From Maea johnstoni (taxonomy: Eukaryota; Annelida; Polychaeta; Spionida; Magelonidae): DNA of 64,000 nt. The stretch lies in assembly GCA_963942565.1 (NCBI GenBank), contig OZ012687.1, positions 2,137,702 to 2,201,701 on the forward strand. The letters run 5' to 3'. The notes under the pieces are model-generated. The model saw only the letters and a program-made list of their open reading frames with translations. It was not told the DNA's origin and made no database searches. Both the position numbers and the translations under genes were made by a program. Positions 49,910 to 62,483 of the stretch are shown here, piece by piece. Positions within the stretch are counted from its first letter, which is position 1, and each line of letters starts with the position of its first letter.

Positions 49910-50318
49910 GTGAAGTCCTATGGCCTCCTTGGAAGAATCTACCAGAGAGCTAGAACCCAGAGATATGAAACCAGGCGAACCATCAAAATCCTTGCCACAC
50001 CCCTTCGAAGGATCACAAAGAAATATGCCTATTCCTGGGCCTCAATACTCAATATTTAATCTTTGACATGGATATTAACTTGATGCACAAGCACAGCTTC
50101 TACATCAGTTGATAACAACAATGTCATCAAATACAAGGTTCTGTGCCAGGGAAACGTTTTAATAGAGAATAACCATTATATCAACAGATAGGTTACATAT
50201 AAGATACTAATTTTAATCGCTTGGTGAAATTCAAGATGTCCAACTATGGCATGGTGACCGTTAACTGGGCTACATACTAGGCAATTACTTTGATGTCAGA
50301 CTTGGCTTCCACTCTCTG

Positions 50319-50660
50319 CAGGGCTCGACGCTAAGGGTGAACCTATGGCCCCAGGCCAGTAAATATTCCCCAAAACAGCTTCGGGCCAGTAAAAAAATGC
50401 CTCAACTGGTCCTACAGGCCCAGTAAACATTTGGAGACATTCTTGTTCAAAAGTTTCCCCCTGAGAATGCCCCAAATGTTTTTGAAATAAATGAAGATAA
50501 AATCTACAAAGATAAATATTGTGGTGAATTTTATGCAATGTTCTTTCTCTTTATGTTAAAGAAAAATTGTAGGACCAGTAAAATTTTTGCAGGACCAGCA
50601 GATGCTAGGTGTTACTGGTCCTACAGGGCCAGTGTCATTTTGAGTTAGCGTTGAGGCCTG
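50319..50660. mobile_element. CAGGGCTCGACGCTAA MITE (5-bp target duplication)
   Basis: A 342-bp element with ends CAGGGCTCGACGCTAA and TTAGCGTTGAGGCCTG, flanked by CTCTG at 50314-50318 and 50661-50665. Contains repeated (GG)CCAGTAAA and CAGGCCCAGTAAA-like blocks. Ends and duplication length tie it to the 11256/26710 family, though the interior differs. Confidence 0.8.
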
Positions 50661-51440
50661 CTCTGGTTCTCTCTCTCACTAATTCAGCACCCCTCAACCC
50701 ATTCACATCTGGAATGTACATGTATGTCCGACATACATCGAAATATCTTGATAATGAAGCAATATTTGAGAAATATCAGACTGAAAGTTGTTCGAGTTTC
50801 ATTTCACAATCCTTCGTATGTATTTCAAATATTACTCCATCCCACAAATTCTTTTTAAAGTTATCAGACCATGCTCATGGTTCAGAGGAAACGAGCTAAG
50901 ATAACCAGCCTAAGCAGAGTCAGATGAGGTATAACCATTGCAGAGACCTCCTTTAACCACTGAACGCTACACAAAATGTAAATGAATATAAATCCCACAT
51001 AAATCATCATAACAAAAACAGCTCTGAACCAAAAACAATGTTACAGCTAATCTTGTATTCACTTCATTCTCTTCTGTTATTGTGACCATTATAAATCATC
51101 ACTTCAGCAACAACTTGCGACTGAATCAAAGATAATCATACAGCTATTACCATTTTTTTACCATTCTCTTTTTGTGTTGTGACCATTATAATTTTATCAT
51201 TTTCCTTGACATATAGTTCACCTCTATCGTACATGCTGCTACTCTCGCTTTTAACATACAAGGCAGCTTCATTCTACTACATGATTGTGCTTTACCCTGG
51301 TAAATAATTGGATTAGGATGAATAATCAAATATTCAAATGATTGTGCAGATGTAGAATATCTTGGTAAATCCAGCAACAATATATTATTCCTATTATCTC
51401 AATTATCCCAATTACAGATTCTGGTAAATTGAGCAGAAAT

Positions 51441-51600
51441 GGTAGTTGTGCTAAACCGTGGTAGTTTTGGGTGAAGGTATTCTAACACACCTAAGGGTAG
51501 TTTTGGGTGAGGGTATTCTTAGACACAAAAGGGTAGTTGTGCTATACCACGGTAGTTTTGGGTGAGGGTATTCTAGGCCTAGTGCTTGTGCGGGGCGGGG
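51441..51600 (-). repeat. Tandem repetition of the MET-like terminal exon end
   Basis: ggtagttttgggtga-g-ggtattct occurs at about 51460, 51496 and 51551, and the ggtagttgtgct(a/t)(a/t)acc block at 51441 and 51532, i.e. a 91-bp unit with an inner 36-bp repetition. The rightmost copy overlaps the last codons and stop of the gene; the others lie just downstream. Confidence 0.85.
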
Positions 51601-52131
51601 TGGTTGGTGGAAGTTGAGATCTTGTGGGGTAGAGATAGTCTGAAGGAAGGCCCTCTTCAGGCAGGTTGATGTACTGTACATCTAAGTCCACCTTCTGGTT
51701 GCTGCGATGCTGCAGGCTCATTATCATATCCCGAATCTCCTCAAATAAGGCATGAAATGTCGGTCGTTCCCGGGGTTCTGGATGCCAGCAGTTTATCATT
51801 ATGGCATACCTGAAGCAGAAATCATTTTTACAACTTAGAAATTCATCACCTAAGAATTATCAACATTTATTTTGAACTGTTGCTGTTAACTCATTCATAT
51901 TTCAATTTTGTTGTGTCCTGGTCATCTGTTACAAATGCAAATACTTATCTCTACCAATTTCTTTTGCTGGTAACTTCTACTACTGCTGCAGCAAATACTG
52001 CCACTGCTGCTACTTCTGCTTCTGCTTCTAGTTCTACTACTAATACTACTAATTCTAGTCATACTCCTACTCCTACTGCTACTACTACTCCTCCTACTAC
52101 TACTTCTACTACTTCTACAACTGCTACTGTA

Positions 52132-52180
<49 letters not shown>

Positions 52181-52237
52181 TAACTACTACTACTATAACT
52201 ACTACTACTATAACTACTACTACTATTACTACTGCTA

Positions 52238-52285
<48 letters not shown>

Positions 52286-52320
52286 CTCCTTCTACTACTA
52301 CTACTACTACTACTACTACA

Positions 52321-52394
<74 letters not shown>

Positions 52395-55300
52395 CCTTAC
52401 TCTTACTCTTATAAAATCATAATGATAATGATAACGATTTTAAGTGTATCAGAAAACTTACAAAGCATCGGGACAAAAGGATGGTTGAGGCATTCTCCGG
52501 CCAGTTTTCAGGAAGCGCAGTATATCCCAGTTGTCTATTGCAGGATAGGGCGTCACACCCCTAGTCATCAACTCCCACATTAAGACACCATAGGACCACT
52601 GCAAGGAAAGGTATACCCTGTAGTTAATCAGGCACAACATTTACCAGGGTGGGGTTTCAATATATCAATTTCCGTCTGTGGTTAACATGATTACTTTGAG
52701 CACAGCCCTACAAATGAACTAATTTTTGAAAAATAATTTAAATTATGGTTGTTAAAACCAATAAAAACAAAATTTTGAACGAAACGTTTGTTTTGAAAAA
52801 TATTTGATGCATGGTTGATAAAACCAAAAGTAACAATGACTTTGAGTAAATCACTTTTTAAAGATATTGCTTTTCTTTCAAAACATTTCTAGATGTCCCA
52901 CAATGTGAGAAAAGGTTGAAAAGTTCCCTTATCATTCCCGACCATAGAAAAGTAGCATTTTGGCACAAGTCCTATGATCATGCAGTGTAAAGAATTGATA
53001 TGATTCCTTTTTGGAGCAGTGTGAGCAGGCTTATAGATTTTGGTAAATATCATTTCAAATATATTTTTCTTTTCTATAGTTTCTTTATAAAATGGGTAAA
53101 AAAAAGAAAATTATGTAACTTTCAACTATGCTGTAAAAACTTTGCTACCTTTATTTGTTTAATTATAGCAAATTATATTACTGTGATAGTTGGTAAGTAG
53201 CAAGTGAACCAGCAAACTGACCACAATGCCATATTTTGACAGTTGATACTGTACTTACCACATCTGTTTTGTGGTTATATGTTGATTTTTCAGAGCGGAT
53301 ACTCTACTTACCACATCTGTTTTGTGGTTATATGTTGATTTTTCAGAGCGGATACTCTACTTACCACATCTGTTTTGTGGTTATATATTGATTTTTCAGA
53401 GCGGATACTCTACTTACCACATCTGTTTTGTGGTTATATGTTGATTTTTCTAGACTCTCGGGTGCCATCCACTTGACAGGCAGCTTGGCACGCTTATCTT
53501 CACTGCTGTAGTAGTCACGCTCGTAGATATCACGCGATAACCCAAAGTCAGCCACCTTCAGAGTCATGTTCTCATCCAACCTGAAAGTCCATACAATATG
53601 CAAAGTCAGGTTCTCTCTACCATCCTGATACCTTTACGTTATACTCATCACATTCATTAATAAACATCACACGATAACCCACCTTAAGTGTCATAGTCTT
53701 ACCCTACCTGAAAGGTTACACTAAAAGCATTAAAATATATCATAATATAATCAATTATCAGCCAACTTAAGCATCGTTTTCTCAGGTTTATACAACACAA
53801 AGGCAAGTGGCCCCTACCATCTTGTATATATCATACTAGTGACACTCATAGATATTATGAGATAGTCTACAGTAAGCTATCTTTAATCTTTGAATCCACA
53901 GTAAACATCATAGCTCCTATGGACAACTTGGACTTGGCTATGTTTCTGTATACAGGTTAGAAGCTAGGAGGTGTGGATCTCTAGAGGATCTACTACTTAC
54001 ATGCAGTTCCTAGCAGCCAGATCTCTGTGTACAAACTTGAGGTCCGCTAGGTAGGCCATTCCGTCAGCTATCTGGATGGCAAACTCTATCAGCTCCTTCA
54101 CCGTGGGGTTCTGAAGAGGAGCAAGAAACAACAGGAATAACACAATGGTATTAGGCTGGGTAAAATACTCAACATTTGCATCCGCTAAACCCTTATGTTG
54201 CTGGTGGCTAATTTGGCTAATACAAAAAGAACTGAAAACTTGGCACATGGATGCTAATCTGAGAGTACTCAGTGAAAGCTAACCAATGAATACCAACATG
54301 ACAAGGTTTAGATGGTTTTCAAAAATTGTTGCGTCCTTGTGCTTTGGATGAAAGTAGCCTCAGTATTAGAAGGGTTAAACGGAATTAATGTAGGCCCCAT
54401 GCAAGGTTTAATGTATGGTAACACCACAAGGGGTGGTTATGCGTAACCATGCTGAGTTTTAGTGTGTGGCAGGTTCGGGAAGAAACGGGATGTAAGGGAT
54501 AAGATGAGAAGATGCCGGGTAGCAGAGAATGGTTTTGTGATTATCGCTGCTGACTCTTAGGGGTACTGCATGGCATATGAGTGAAAAAGGATGGGAAAGG
54601 GGGGAAATACTTACATTAGCTTACCCCCTAATGTAGGAGAATAGTAGGTCCCCATTTAGCACCACGAGGGGGTGGTCATGTTAGGCCTAGGGTAGGGTAG
54701 GGTAGGTTTGGGTTAGGGGGGAAATGGGGTACAATACTTACATTATACCCTCCCCCTAATGTAGGAGAGAAGGTCCCCATGTTTCATGTAGGGTAACACC
54801 ACTAGGGGGTGGTCGTGTTTGTCCATACTGATTCTTAGGGTAGGGTATGGTGAGGTATGGGGGGAGAGGAGTGAAAAGGGGTACAATACTTACATTTGCT
54901 TCTCCCCTAATGTAGGAGAGAAGGTCCCCATGTTTCATGAAGGGTAACACCACCAGGGGGTGATCGTGTTTGTCCATACTGATTCCTATCAGTGTCAGTA
55001 CGTGAAGATGATTAAAATCCTTCATCACCAGCGCCTCGTTCACAAACTTCTGTGTGTCCTGACCAGTATCGTCAAATTCTAGACAAAGAGAAAAAAACAA
55101 TAAAATCAAAATAAAATGTTAACCTCATAAGCTACAGTCTGTTATCTTATGCAAGGTACAACCAATCAAAAATATATAAACATTGTAGTCAAATCATCAA
55201 AACAATTTATTTGAATGAATGAAAAATCTATAACCTCATATAACGCAGAATTCTTCAAATGCCAATAATATGTTGCTAAAGCATACTGAATTAAATAGCA

Positions 55301-58300
55301 TGACTAGATAAACCTACATTGATTTTTACAATGACATAACTTCACAGTTGAGTACTTACCATTACGTGTAGTTTTTATAGCCACCTGCTTGACTATATTC
55401 TTTTCCTCATCTATGATGTAGGAACCTTTGAACACCATTCCAAAATTACCTGGTAAAACAAGCTCAGAATTATCATCATCATCTTCATCATCATCTTAAT
55501 CAATATCATCATTTCATCATAATCTTAGGACCTGCCCTGATGGCTGTGTGGTCTAAGGAGTTGCCACTGACTGCTAGCTGTCTCTCACCACTGTCTGGGT
55601 TCGAATCCCACCCAGCGCTGCTGTGCTAAAGGAATGTTGTAGAAACATGCAAATTAAAAAGATAATCAATTTTTATATTTCTATGGATACATTTTCGGCT
55701 AAGGCTACCAAATATTGAACCAGGGTATCCGATGAACTACGAAATATTTGGGGGTAATTTTGAGCCTCTACATACTTCTCCTGTGATTATTACCCACCTT
55801 GCCCTATGATCTCCCCCAGGTCTAGCTGGTGTCTAGGAATGAGCAGCTTGGAATCTTCTATGATCATCCAGGTTCCGTCGTCATCAGTCTTGTCGAGCCC
55901 TGTCTCCCGGGACGCACACAGGCCCATCTGTTTCCTGAGTGCATTGGCATATGCTGTAAGACAGAGACATTCAACATTACATCCTCTAAATACTGCACAA
56001 CATGTCAGCTCCAACATCTCTTTAAACCTGCTGCTGCTGGCTAATTTGGTCTACATGAAATGATGACAAAAAGCTGAGAAATAACTGAAACCATGGCAAA
56101 TGGGTGCTCATCTGATAGCGCTCAGCGAGAGCTTTCAAATGAATACCAACATGACAGGGTTAAGATGATTTTCTTAATTTTTTGCTTTTTTGTGCATTGG
56201 ATGAAAGTAACCTCCTCATTGGAAGGGTTAATTGGGACACCATCAAAGTTTAAACACAGACATTGGTAAACACTTTGAGAGGACCTACTATAACCAGTAT
56301 TGACCATTGCATAAGTATGATCAAGAAACTCTATAGGCTGGGCACTTTCAGAAAACCCAGCAAACCTATATACTACGACTTGAGTATGATTGTGAATCTC
56401 CTAAACAATAACACCTCTCCATGTTGACCACTCTTATTACATAAATCAGTTCATTAATGAAGTGAATATACTCTCTTAGTGTGGGGTGTTTCTGATACAT
56501 CAAGTATTATATTGTCTTAAAAATACACTAAGATATTGCTAGAATGTTTATAGCTGTCCAAACATAGTATTAATCTTAGAAAGGTATATTGTTTCATCAT
56601 TTTCCCATACATTTGGGAATAGCTAACCAACAAAACAATAGATACAGGTAAATGTAACGGTTATTTGACAACCCAATACATAGCCAAATTAGAAAATATC
56701 CTTTTCCATTTTATTATCACAATCATTTTTAATCAAGGTAAATTTGGTCAATGAGCGTTCACTCAAGCATAAATAGCAGTAGGAATTAAGGTGGGGTTGT
56801 TGTTATTCATATTTCTACAATGTTTTAAATCACACTTTAGGTTTTTATCTTCCCATATATCACATAATAAGAATTAACACAAGGATATATGGCAAGGGTG
56901 GTCATCATATATGTTTCTTTGCCCTTTCAAGTCCAGAGGTCCCCTTGCAAATTAGTGTCACCTGGACCAATGACACTTGAGAAAATAACATGAATTCAAA
57001 ATATTCTTGAAGGAGAGTTGTTCAGTTGCAGATACAGAGGGGTTCAAGGGGTTAGATGAACTACCCAATATAATGCAAAATGTTGACCTCTTGCAAATAA
57101 TTGTCACAAATCTTTCGTTTTGCTTGAAACCAATATAGTAAATCTTCCTCTTTGTTCAAATGAACCTCCCTCTTACAGAAAAATACCCTACATAGAAAAC
57201 CTGCAAATGCCCCTGTTGTTTGTTGAGAAGAATGAAGCTTAGGTACTCAAACTTAAGGGTCCATGAGAAGAGAAATTGAGATAAAAGTGTTGCCCCAAGG
57301 GTAGATGTAGCTTAAGTTCTTTTGCAAATACTGGTAGCCAAGACAAATATTGGGAATTCACAATACATTTCATTAAGATGGGTAGTCACCCTAAGTTGAG
57401 ATTTGGCATACAGAAACATAGGATGTAAGCACTGGATGCAGGTAGGATGAATGGATAAGGAAGAGATCTAGAATATGAAGTAGGGGAACTTATGGGATAA
57501 ATAATTAACCACCTCAAGCTTTTCTTATTCCAAAATAAGCCATACTGTTTTGCCATCAGTACAGCTTTGAGTCTATAGTTTGATTAATGACAAAATTAAA
57601 CAGGCTTTCAGTTCAAATCTCTTTTCTTTGGATTAAGAGCTAAACAGAGATGACATTGGCTAAAACTACTTCTGGGTCTAATGTAACAATTAAGCCATCC
57701 ATCCTTTAGTGCCTTAAATAGACCAGAATGTTTTAAAGATACATTTCTTATTAGAGATTCATTTGTTGAACATTTCAGCAAGAAATATCAATCATAATAA
57801 TAGCAAAAAAAAAATTTCATTCAAACATTTTTAAATTGTGCTTAATTAGCTATTACTATTACTACCAATTCATTCAGATTATACTAAAATAACTACCCTC
57901 CAGGTTTCAAAATCAAAACTAAAATAATCATCTTTCTAAGAGAAATTAGGAATCCTATTTTTCCTATCTAATGTCAAAAACTATAAGGATAAGGTCATTA
58001 TCATAATCAACAAGTTACTTAGAATTCATTATAAAACATGTATCGATGTGTATGAACTTGATTGAAGAATTTTTATTTTTTAAATAACAACAGGTGACAA
58101 AATCATGCATAAATCAATGATCAAGGCCAAAGTGCCATGTTCAAATAAACCCAGCTTCCTGATTGGTCCACTTCATTTTTTGTTATTGATCCTATTCCTT
58201 AGTTACCAGGCTGGCATATAATAACCATTCATAGAAATTGGCAGGAAAATAAAAATTCAGTGTGATCATTCATTCTCAACAGAATTGAAATTATGAACGT

Positions 58301-61300
58301 CTATCAAATATTACCCAGGGGACAGCTGTTACTTTTCAACGATAAAAAGTTTCTATGTAATGCCTTGGAAGAATGCCAATTGAAAAATACAATCAAAATA
58401 CTACCTTGGATGAGATGAAAGATACTACTAATGGGATGACCTAGAATTGACCTTAAAGCCTAGGGATCTTTAGGAACAGGTGAATGTTTCGTAAATTTCA
58501 CCTTTGAGAATTTTCTCCAAGAATCCTCCATAGAATGGTGGTCTCTTAAGTGAGTTTCATTATATTCTTAACTTAAAAATCTCTAAAGTGATAAGTAGTG
58601 TTTTTTCTTAAATAATATGTATACTAGGTCTTTCTTCTAGTTGGCAAAATGCTAACAATCACAGCTAAAGTATGCAAAAACAATAGATTTAGAACTTCAA
58701 AGTAGCATTACAATGTTTTCTACAAAATAGAGGATAGTAAAAAACTACTGAGGACAAGCAGGTTTTCCCAAAAACAATCTGGGTCGCCTTAAAAGGACAT
58801 GCCATCAAATATCAAACCTACCTAACTGATGGGAGACTTTATTTAATGTAACAAACATGCTCTTTGGAATATAGTGTTTTTGAAGCCAAACAATTCTGCT
58901 GTACTCTACAGGAGGCAGAGAAGAATGACTGCATGCCAAATTTCTAGTTGAATGAACTCTGAGGTCCATCATATGCCAGCCTTCATCCATAGATGCCCAT
59001 GCAGAGTGCTAGGCCTTTGAACTTCAAACTCGGAGATATCTTGAAAATAATGGCAAAATATCAGAATTTTTCGTTTAGGATTTAAAAGGTGAAGAAAAAA
59101 TAAACTTTTATAAGAAATATTTTGTTAATTCATTTGTAACTGTATTGTACGTGTCAAACATCCTGATCATTTTGATAATGTCTTGTTAATGAACATATCA
59201 TTTGTAAAATAACTAAAGGCAAATTGTTATTCAAAACTCAACATAAAGGGACCATCCATACTTGGTAAATCTATGCCTAGCATTCATATGAATATTTTTG
59301 ATGGAGTTCTAAACATGGATCGGTTGACCTTGCCATGATATTCCAGATATTTGCAGCCGAGTTTGACCAGACTAGCTCCCTGGGCACTTACAGATTTATA
59401 CGGTACTAGATACTTACCGTTACCACCCTCTGCAATTCCTACCACTGAGGGAAAAATACAGCTTTAAAAGGGCTGAGCAAAAAAGGGGATGGGTGGGGGG
59501 AAAGTTGGGAGACGCAGAAAGATCAGGGGTACAATACAACACAGTAACGCAGCCAAAAACTGGTAAGATATCCATCAGAAAGTGCTTAATAAACCCTTCC
59601 ATTTGATGGTGTGTGTGGAGTCCATTATTATGCTTTTGTTAACCTCCATACAGCGGGTGAATGTTACACTTCGTAAAAGTAAATTTGGATCATTTTTCCA
59701 TCTTCAGTAGTTCAGTACTTGAATTGAGCAAAGAAAAGGGCAAATGCAAATGAAAGAAGGTTATAGGGTAATTACAAAAAGACACTTGGATGATAGATCA
59801 AGGTATTTTTTAAGTTTGGTTCTTTGAATATTATATTGAAACTTCAAAAGCCGATACAATAACTTAATTAAGTTATTATTATGAGATTTATACATAAATT
59901 CATAAAGATTAAATAAAAAGCAATGAGATTTTTAAAATAGTAGATAATAACTATGGAAGCAAGGCTATCAAATTATACATAAACTTTCTTTTACCTAGGA
60001 AACAACATCTCATAAGAATAGCGCAACACCGAAAATGAAGATGGGGTAAATGAGAGAATCTAGAGCGATATCAAGAGAGGCATTCATACCATTGGCTCCA
60101 GCGTTCATGTTGAATGTATTCTCCGTCGCGTTGGCATTCTGTATGACGCCCGTAGGCGCGTTGTACCGAACAGAGTTCTCTATCGGCGCTTTCTTCTTGA
60201 ACGGACCTTTCTGCTTCCTCCACATGAAGACAATGAGGATGACGACGATGATGACGAGGATAGCAGCAGCGCCCCCTAGAGCTCCGGCCAGAACTATGCT
60301 CGGGCGCTCGCCCGCATACTGCAGCAAGCCAACTTCAAACTTAAGGTTACCAGAGATAACCTGACAAACAAAAGAAAATGCAGTCAACCTTTTTACATGG
60401 TCATCTGTTAAGAGAGACCATCTGTCTATAAGGCCTAAAAAAAAGTTGTTTGTTTCCTGTAACCCTACCCTAACAAGTTTTTGTCCAAAAAACATCCCTA
60501 CCCCAAAGTTTTTTCTGCCCTCTCAACTCCAAATCAACGTAAAACATGCATAAAACACACATTTTTGACCAAAAAAATAATTCAAAAAAAAGTTTTTACC
60601 GACCTACCTACCCTATTTTTTTTAGGATTGTTACAGGAAACAAACAATTTTTTTTCTAGGCCTAAGGACAAGGCCCAAAATCTACCAGTTGCAAAATGCA
60701 GTGAATTTTACTTGAGAGTTAAATTGTATAGCAATTGTTTATAGACACCTTTAACACCTCTAAAATGTATGTATATTTCAGTAAAATATTCTTGGTTACA
60801 GCATATTTTATAAAATAGTTTACGAAGAAAAGTTAAGTCAGAACTAAATCACTAATAGCCCTAAAGTAATGTCCTAGTGTCTAGTTATGATCGTTGCATG
60901 AATAGAAACTTAAAGGAATTTGATTGTGAAGTCATGAATGCTGCCTGTTTAAAGAATTCTCCGGTCAGTGTTATTTTCTGGACGGGATCCGTACACTAAA
61001 ATGAACACTGATATCTATTTCATTTCTTTGTATCTAACAGAAAACTATTGGAGCTCATCAAAAAAACTGATTGAGCATTGCTAATAAGCCTACCTTGACC
61101 TTCATCTTTGGGGCGTTGGGGTCAGGTTTCTCCGGCCGGGCGTGTGGCGGGCGACAGAGCAGCTCCGTGGCGCCGATGGCCGTCACGTTACACACCTGAC
61201 CATCGATAGTGACCACCACCTGCCCGGGCGTCAGAGCTAGATCCAGGTGCAAACCCTGGAATACAAATACTCATAGCATAAGATATGTGTGAAATACTAA

Positions 61301-62483
61301 CCAGCCATTTGGGGTCAGTCATTGAAGTTCCCTCCACCAATGACAATTGGTTAGTCACAATGTAGCCATAATATGGCAGAAAAGATGATATCGAAATTCC
61401 ATATCCATACAGATTATATATAGGCAAACTTGTGTATCCGGACATGTGTAATCCAGATTCTCGTCTTTACCGGACAGAATGGAAGGTCCCGGTCCCTTCT
61501 CATACATTTACATGCAAATTTCTATATTTATTCCAGACAATTTAATCTGGACTCCGGCTAAACCGGCCGATTTTTCGCGGCACACTCGATCTCTACCATT
61601 CAAGGTTTAAGAGCGTGCTGTAATCCGGACTGCCGATCAATGAATCAAGCGAGCCCTATCACAAGAAAGAGTGAGTGCTTAAGTCATTGCTCTAACAGTC
61701 ACACGGTAAAACATAATGTCCTCAACCGACAAAAGGAAGAGGACAGAAAGGGAAATAGACAGAGGGATGTTGGGGGAGGGTCAGGGGAAGTGGGGGTGTG
61801 GTCAATAGATCATCGATGGGATGAGAATACGTCTGGATTTTTAAAATTTATACGCCTTGCCATGCGTGCCTGCTACATTCTGCATAGGCTCATGTTGTAC
61901 AATGTAACTAGATGGTCGATGGGACGCGATTCTGTCTCAATTTGTGAAAATGTACATGCCTTGCAGTGCATGTTTACATTCTACATGAACATCATTATCA
62001 TTTTCCCAAATTTTTTGGTAATTTTATGATGAATCTAAAGTTTCAATAAAAAAGACTTTTAAGGGATAAAGAATTAAGCAAGAAAAACACATTGTCATTC
62101 CTTTATTTAATGTTTCATTTCATGTTTTTTGAATAAATCATAATCCAGATTTCGCCTAATCCAGAAAGAAATATAGGGTGCACATTAGTCTGGGTTACCC
62201 AAGTTTGCCTGAACCCTAATGTACATACCTGTATTGCCAGGTGCTCCTCCTCATTATAGAGCTGTTTGAGCCCGCCCTCAAAGTTGTAGAAGATGGGGTT
62301 GGGGTAGTACTCGAACCTGCTCCACAGGGGTTTCTCTCCCTTGGGGTTCCTGAGGTTCTCAACGCCATCCATGAGGAAGCTGATGTAGACGACCAGCGGC
62401 TTCTCGGGCGTCACGCTCTGCCACGTAGAGCTGATGTTAGGCGACGGGCAGTCCAGCCGATCAGCGCTCCCGATCGCACAGTT
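51542..62483 (-). CDS. MET: MET/RON-type receptor tyrosine kinase (3' part; 5' end outside window)
   Basis: Hepatocyte growth factor receptor family. Exons (minus): 62229-62483, 61094-61255 (IPT/plexin-like extracellular parts, e.g. [16 protein letters not shown]), 60090-60360 (helix [17 protein letters not shown] then basic [11 protein letters not shown]), 59418-59444 (27-nt microexon), 55798-55953, 55360-55449, 54894-55078, 54001-54110, 53418-53580, 52462-52598, 51542-51809. All phases agree. Kinase motifs: [32 protein letters not shown] then [17 protein letters not shown], activation loop [64 protein letters not shown], the paired YY and GRRxPQP fit MET/RON better than AXL-type kinases. 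The tail is short, with one QYINL site (a YxNx GRB2-type motif). The semaphorin and PSI parts are not in the window. Three exons have tandemly repeated 3' ends. Confidence 0.85.
51970..52412. repeat. (ACT)n trinucleotide tract, ~440 bp
   Basis: Imperfect at first (act/gct/tct mixtures), then nearly pure ACT/CTA repeats to about 52395, in the last MET intron. The poly-threonine open frame on the plus strand is an artefact of the repeat. Confidence 0.95.
53244..53452 (-). repeat. Four tandem copies of the MET DFG-exon end (53-bp unit)
   Basis: Donor signals (acttac on the plus strand) lie at 53253, 53306, 53359 and 53412, exactly 53 bp apart. Each unit holds the last ~35 exon bases (TCAACATATAACCACAAAAC and AGATGTG) and the start of the intron. 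The 53412 donor gives the correct frame into the next exon (DV then WSYGV). The outermost copy has diverged at its intronic end. Confidence 0.97.
54190..54374. mobile_element. piggyBac-type MITE in the MET intron
   Basis: Matches the 9426 family (ctaatttggctaatacaaaa; aatgaataccaacatgacaa) with TTAA at 54375-54378 on the right; the left TTAA is altered to CTAA. Confidence 0.65.
54395..54993 (-). repeat. Decayed tandem copies of the MET alpha-C exon end
   Basis: The last ~100 bases of exon 54894-55078 with its donor recur downstream in the intron: donors at about 54741 and 54614, and an eroded fourth copy near 54400-54440. Periods are about 152 and 127 bp. The copies differ substantially, so this ladder is older than the others. 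Confidence 0.88.
55534..55622 (+). tRNA. tRNA-Ser-like sequence (pseudogene or SINE head)
   Basis: An A-box-like TGGCTGTGTGGTCTAAGG and a perfect B box GGTTCGAATCC are 50 bp apart, with CTGCTAG in the anticodon-loop position (GCT, serine). The acceptor stem does not pair well, so this is more likely a tRNA-derived SINE head or decayed copy than a working gene. It lies in a MET intron, on the opposite strand. Confidence 0.45.
56026..56227. mobile_element. piggyBac-type MITE in the MET intron
   Basis: A 202-bp family member between TTAA at 56022-56025 and TTAA at 56228-56231, with the shared inner blocks gctaatttggtctac and aatgaataccaacatgac. Confidence 0.75.
59418..59444 (-). CDS. MET: 27-nt microexon of the MET-like juxtamembrane region
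   Basis: Bounded by CCCTCAG and GTAAGT, phase 1 on both sides, so it can be included or skipped without changing the frame. It adds nine residues (VVGIAEGGN) between the transmembrane exon and the exon beginning AYANALRKQ. Existence as an exon is inferred from splice signals and phase only. Confidence 0.55.
61422..62210. mobile_element. TA-type (pogo/Tigger-like) element in the MET intron
   Basis: AGGCAAACTTGTGTATCCGG at the left and its imperfect inverse (AACCCAAGTTTGCCT) at the right bound 789 bp. Inner blocks with ATCCGGAC and AATCCGGACTG suggest a second nested member around 61500-61640. No transposase frame seen. Confidence 0.5.

Noticed and set aside
51880-52422. 180-codon threonine-rich open frame
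   Set aside because: It is the translation of an ACT trinucleotide repeat within a MET intron on the other strand.
53244-54993. Exon-end copies as additional true MET exons
   Set aside because: They lack proper acceptors or reading frames; the kinase domain is already complete with the exons listed.
51542-55953. AXL/MER/TYRO3-type kinase instead of MET/RON
   Set aside because: The KHGDL and IMTRG-like motifs are shared, but the IPT-like ectodomain, paired activation-loop tyrosines in a DYYSSED context and GRRMPQP favour MET/RON.
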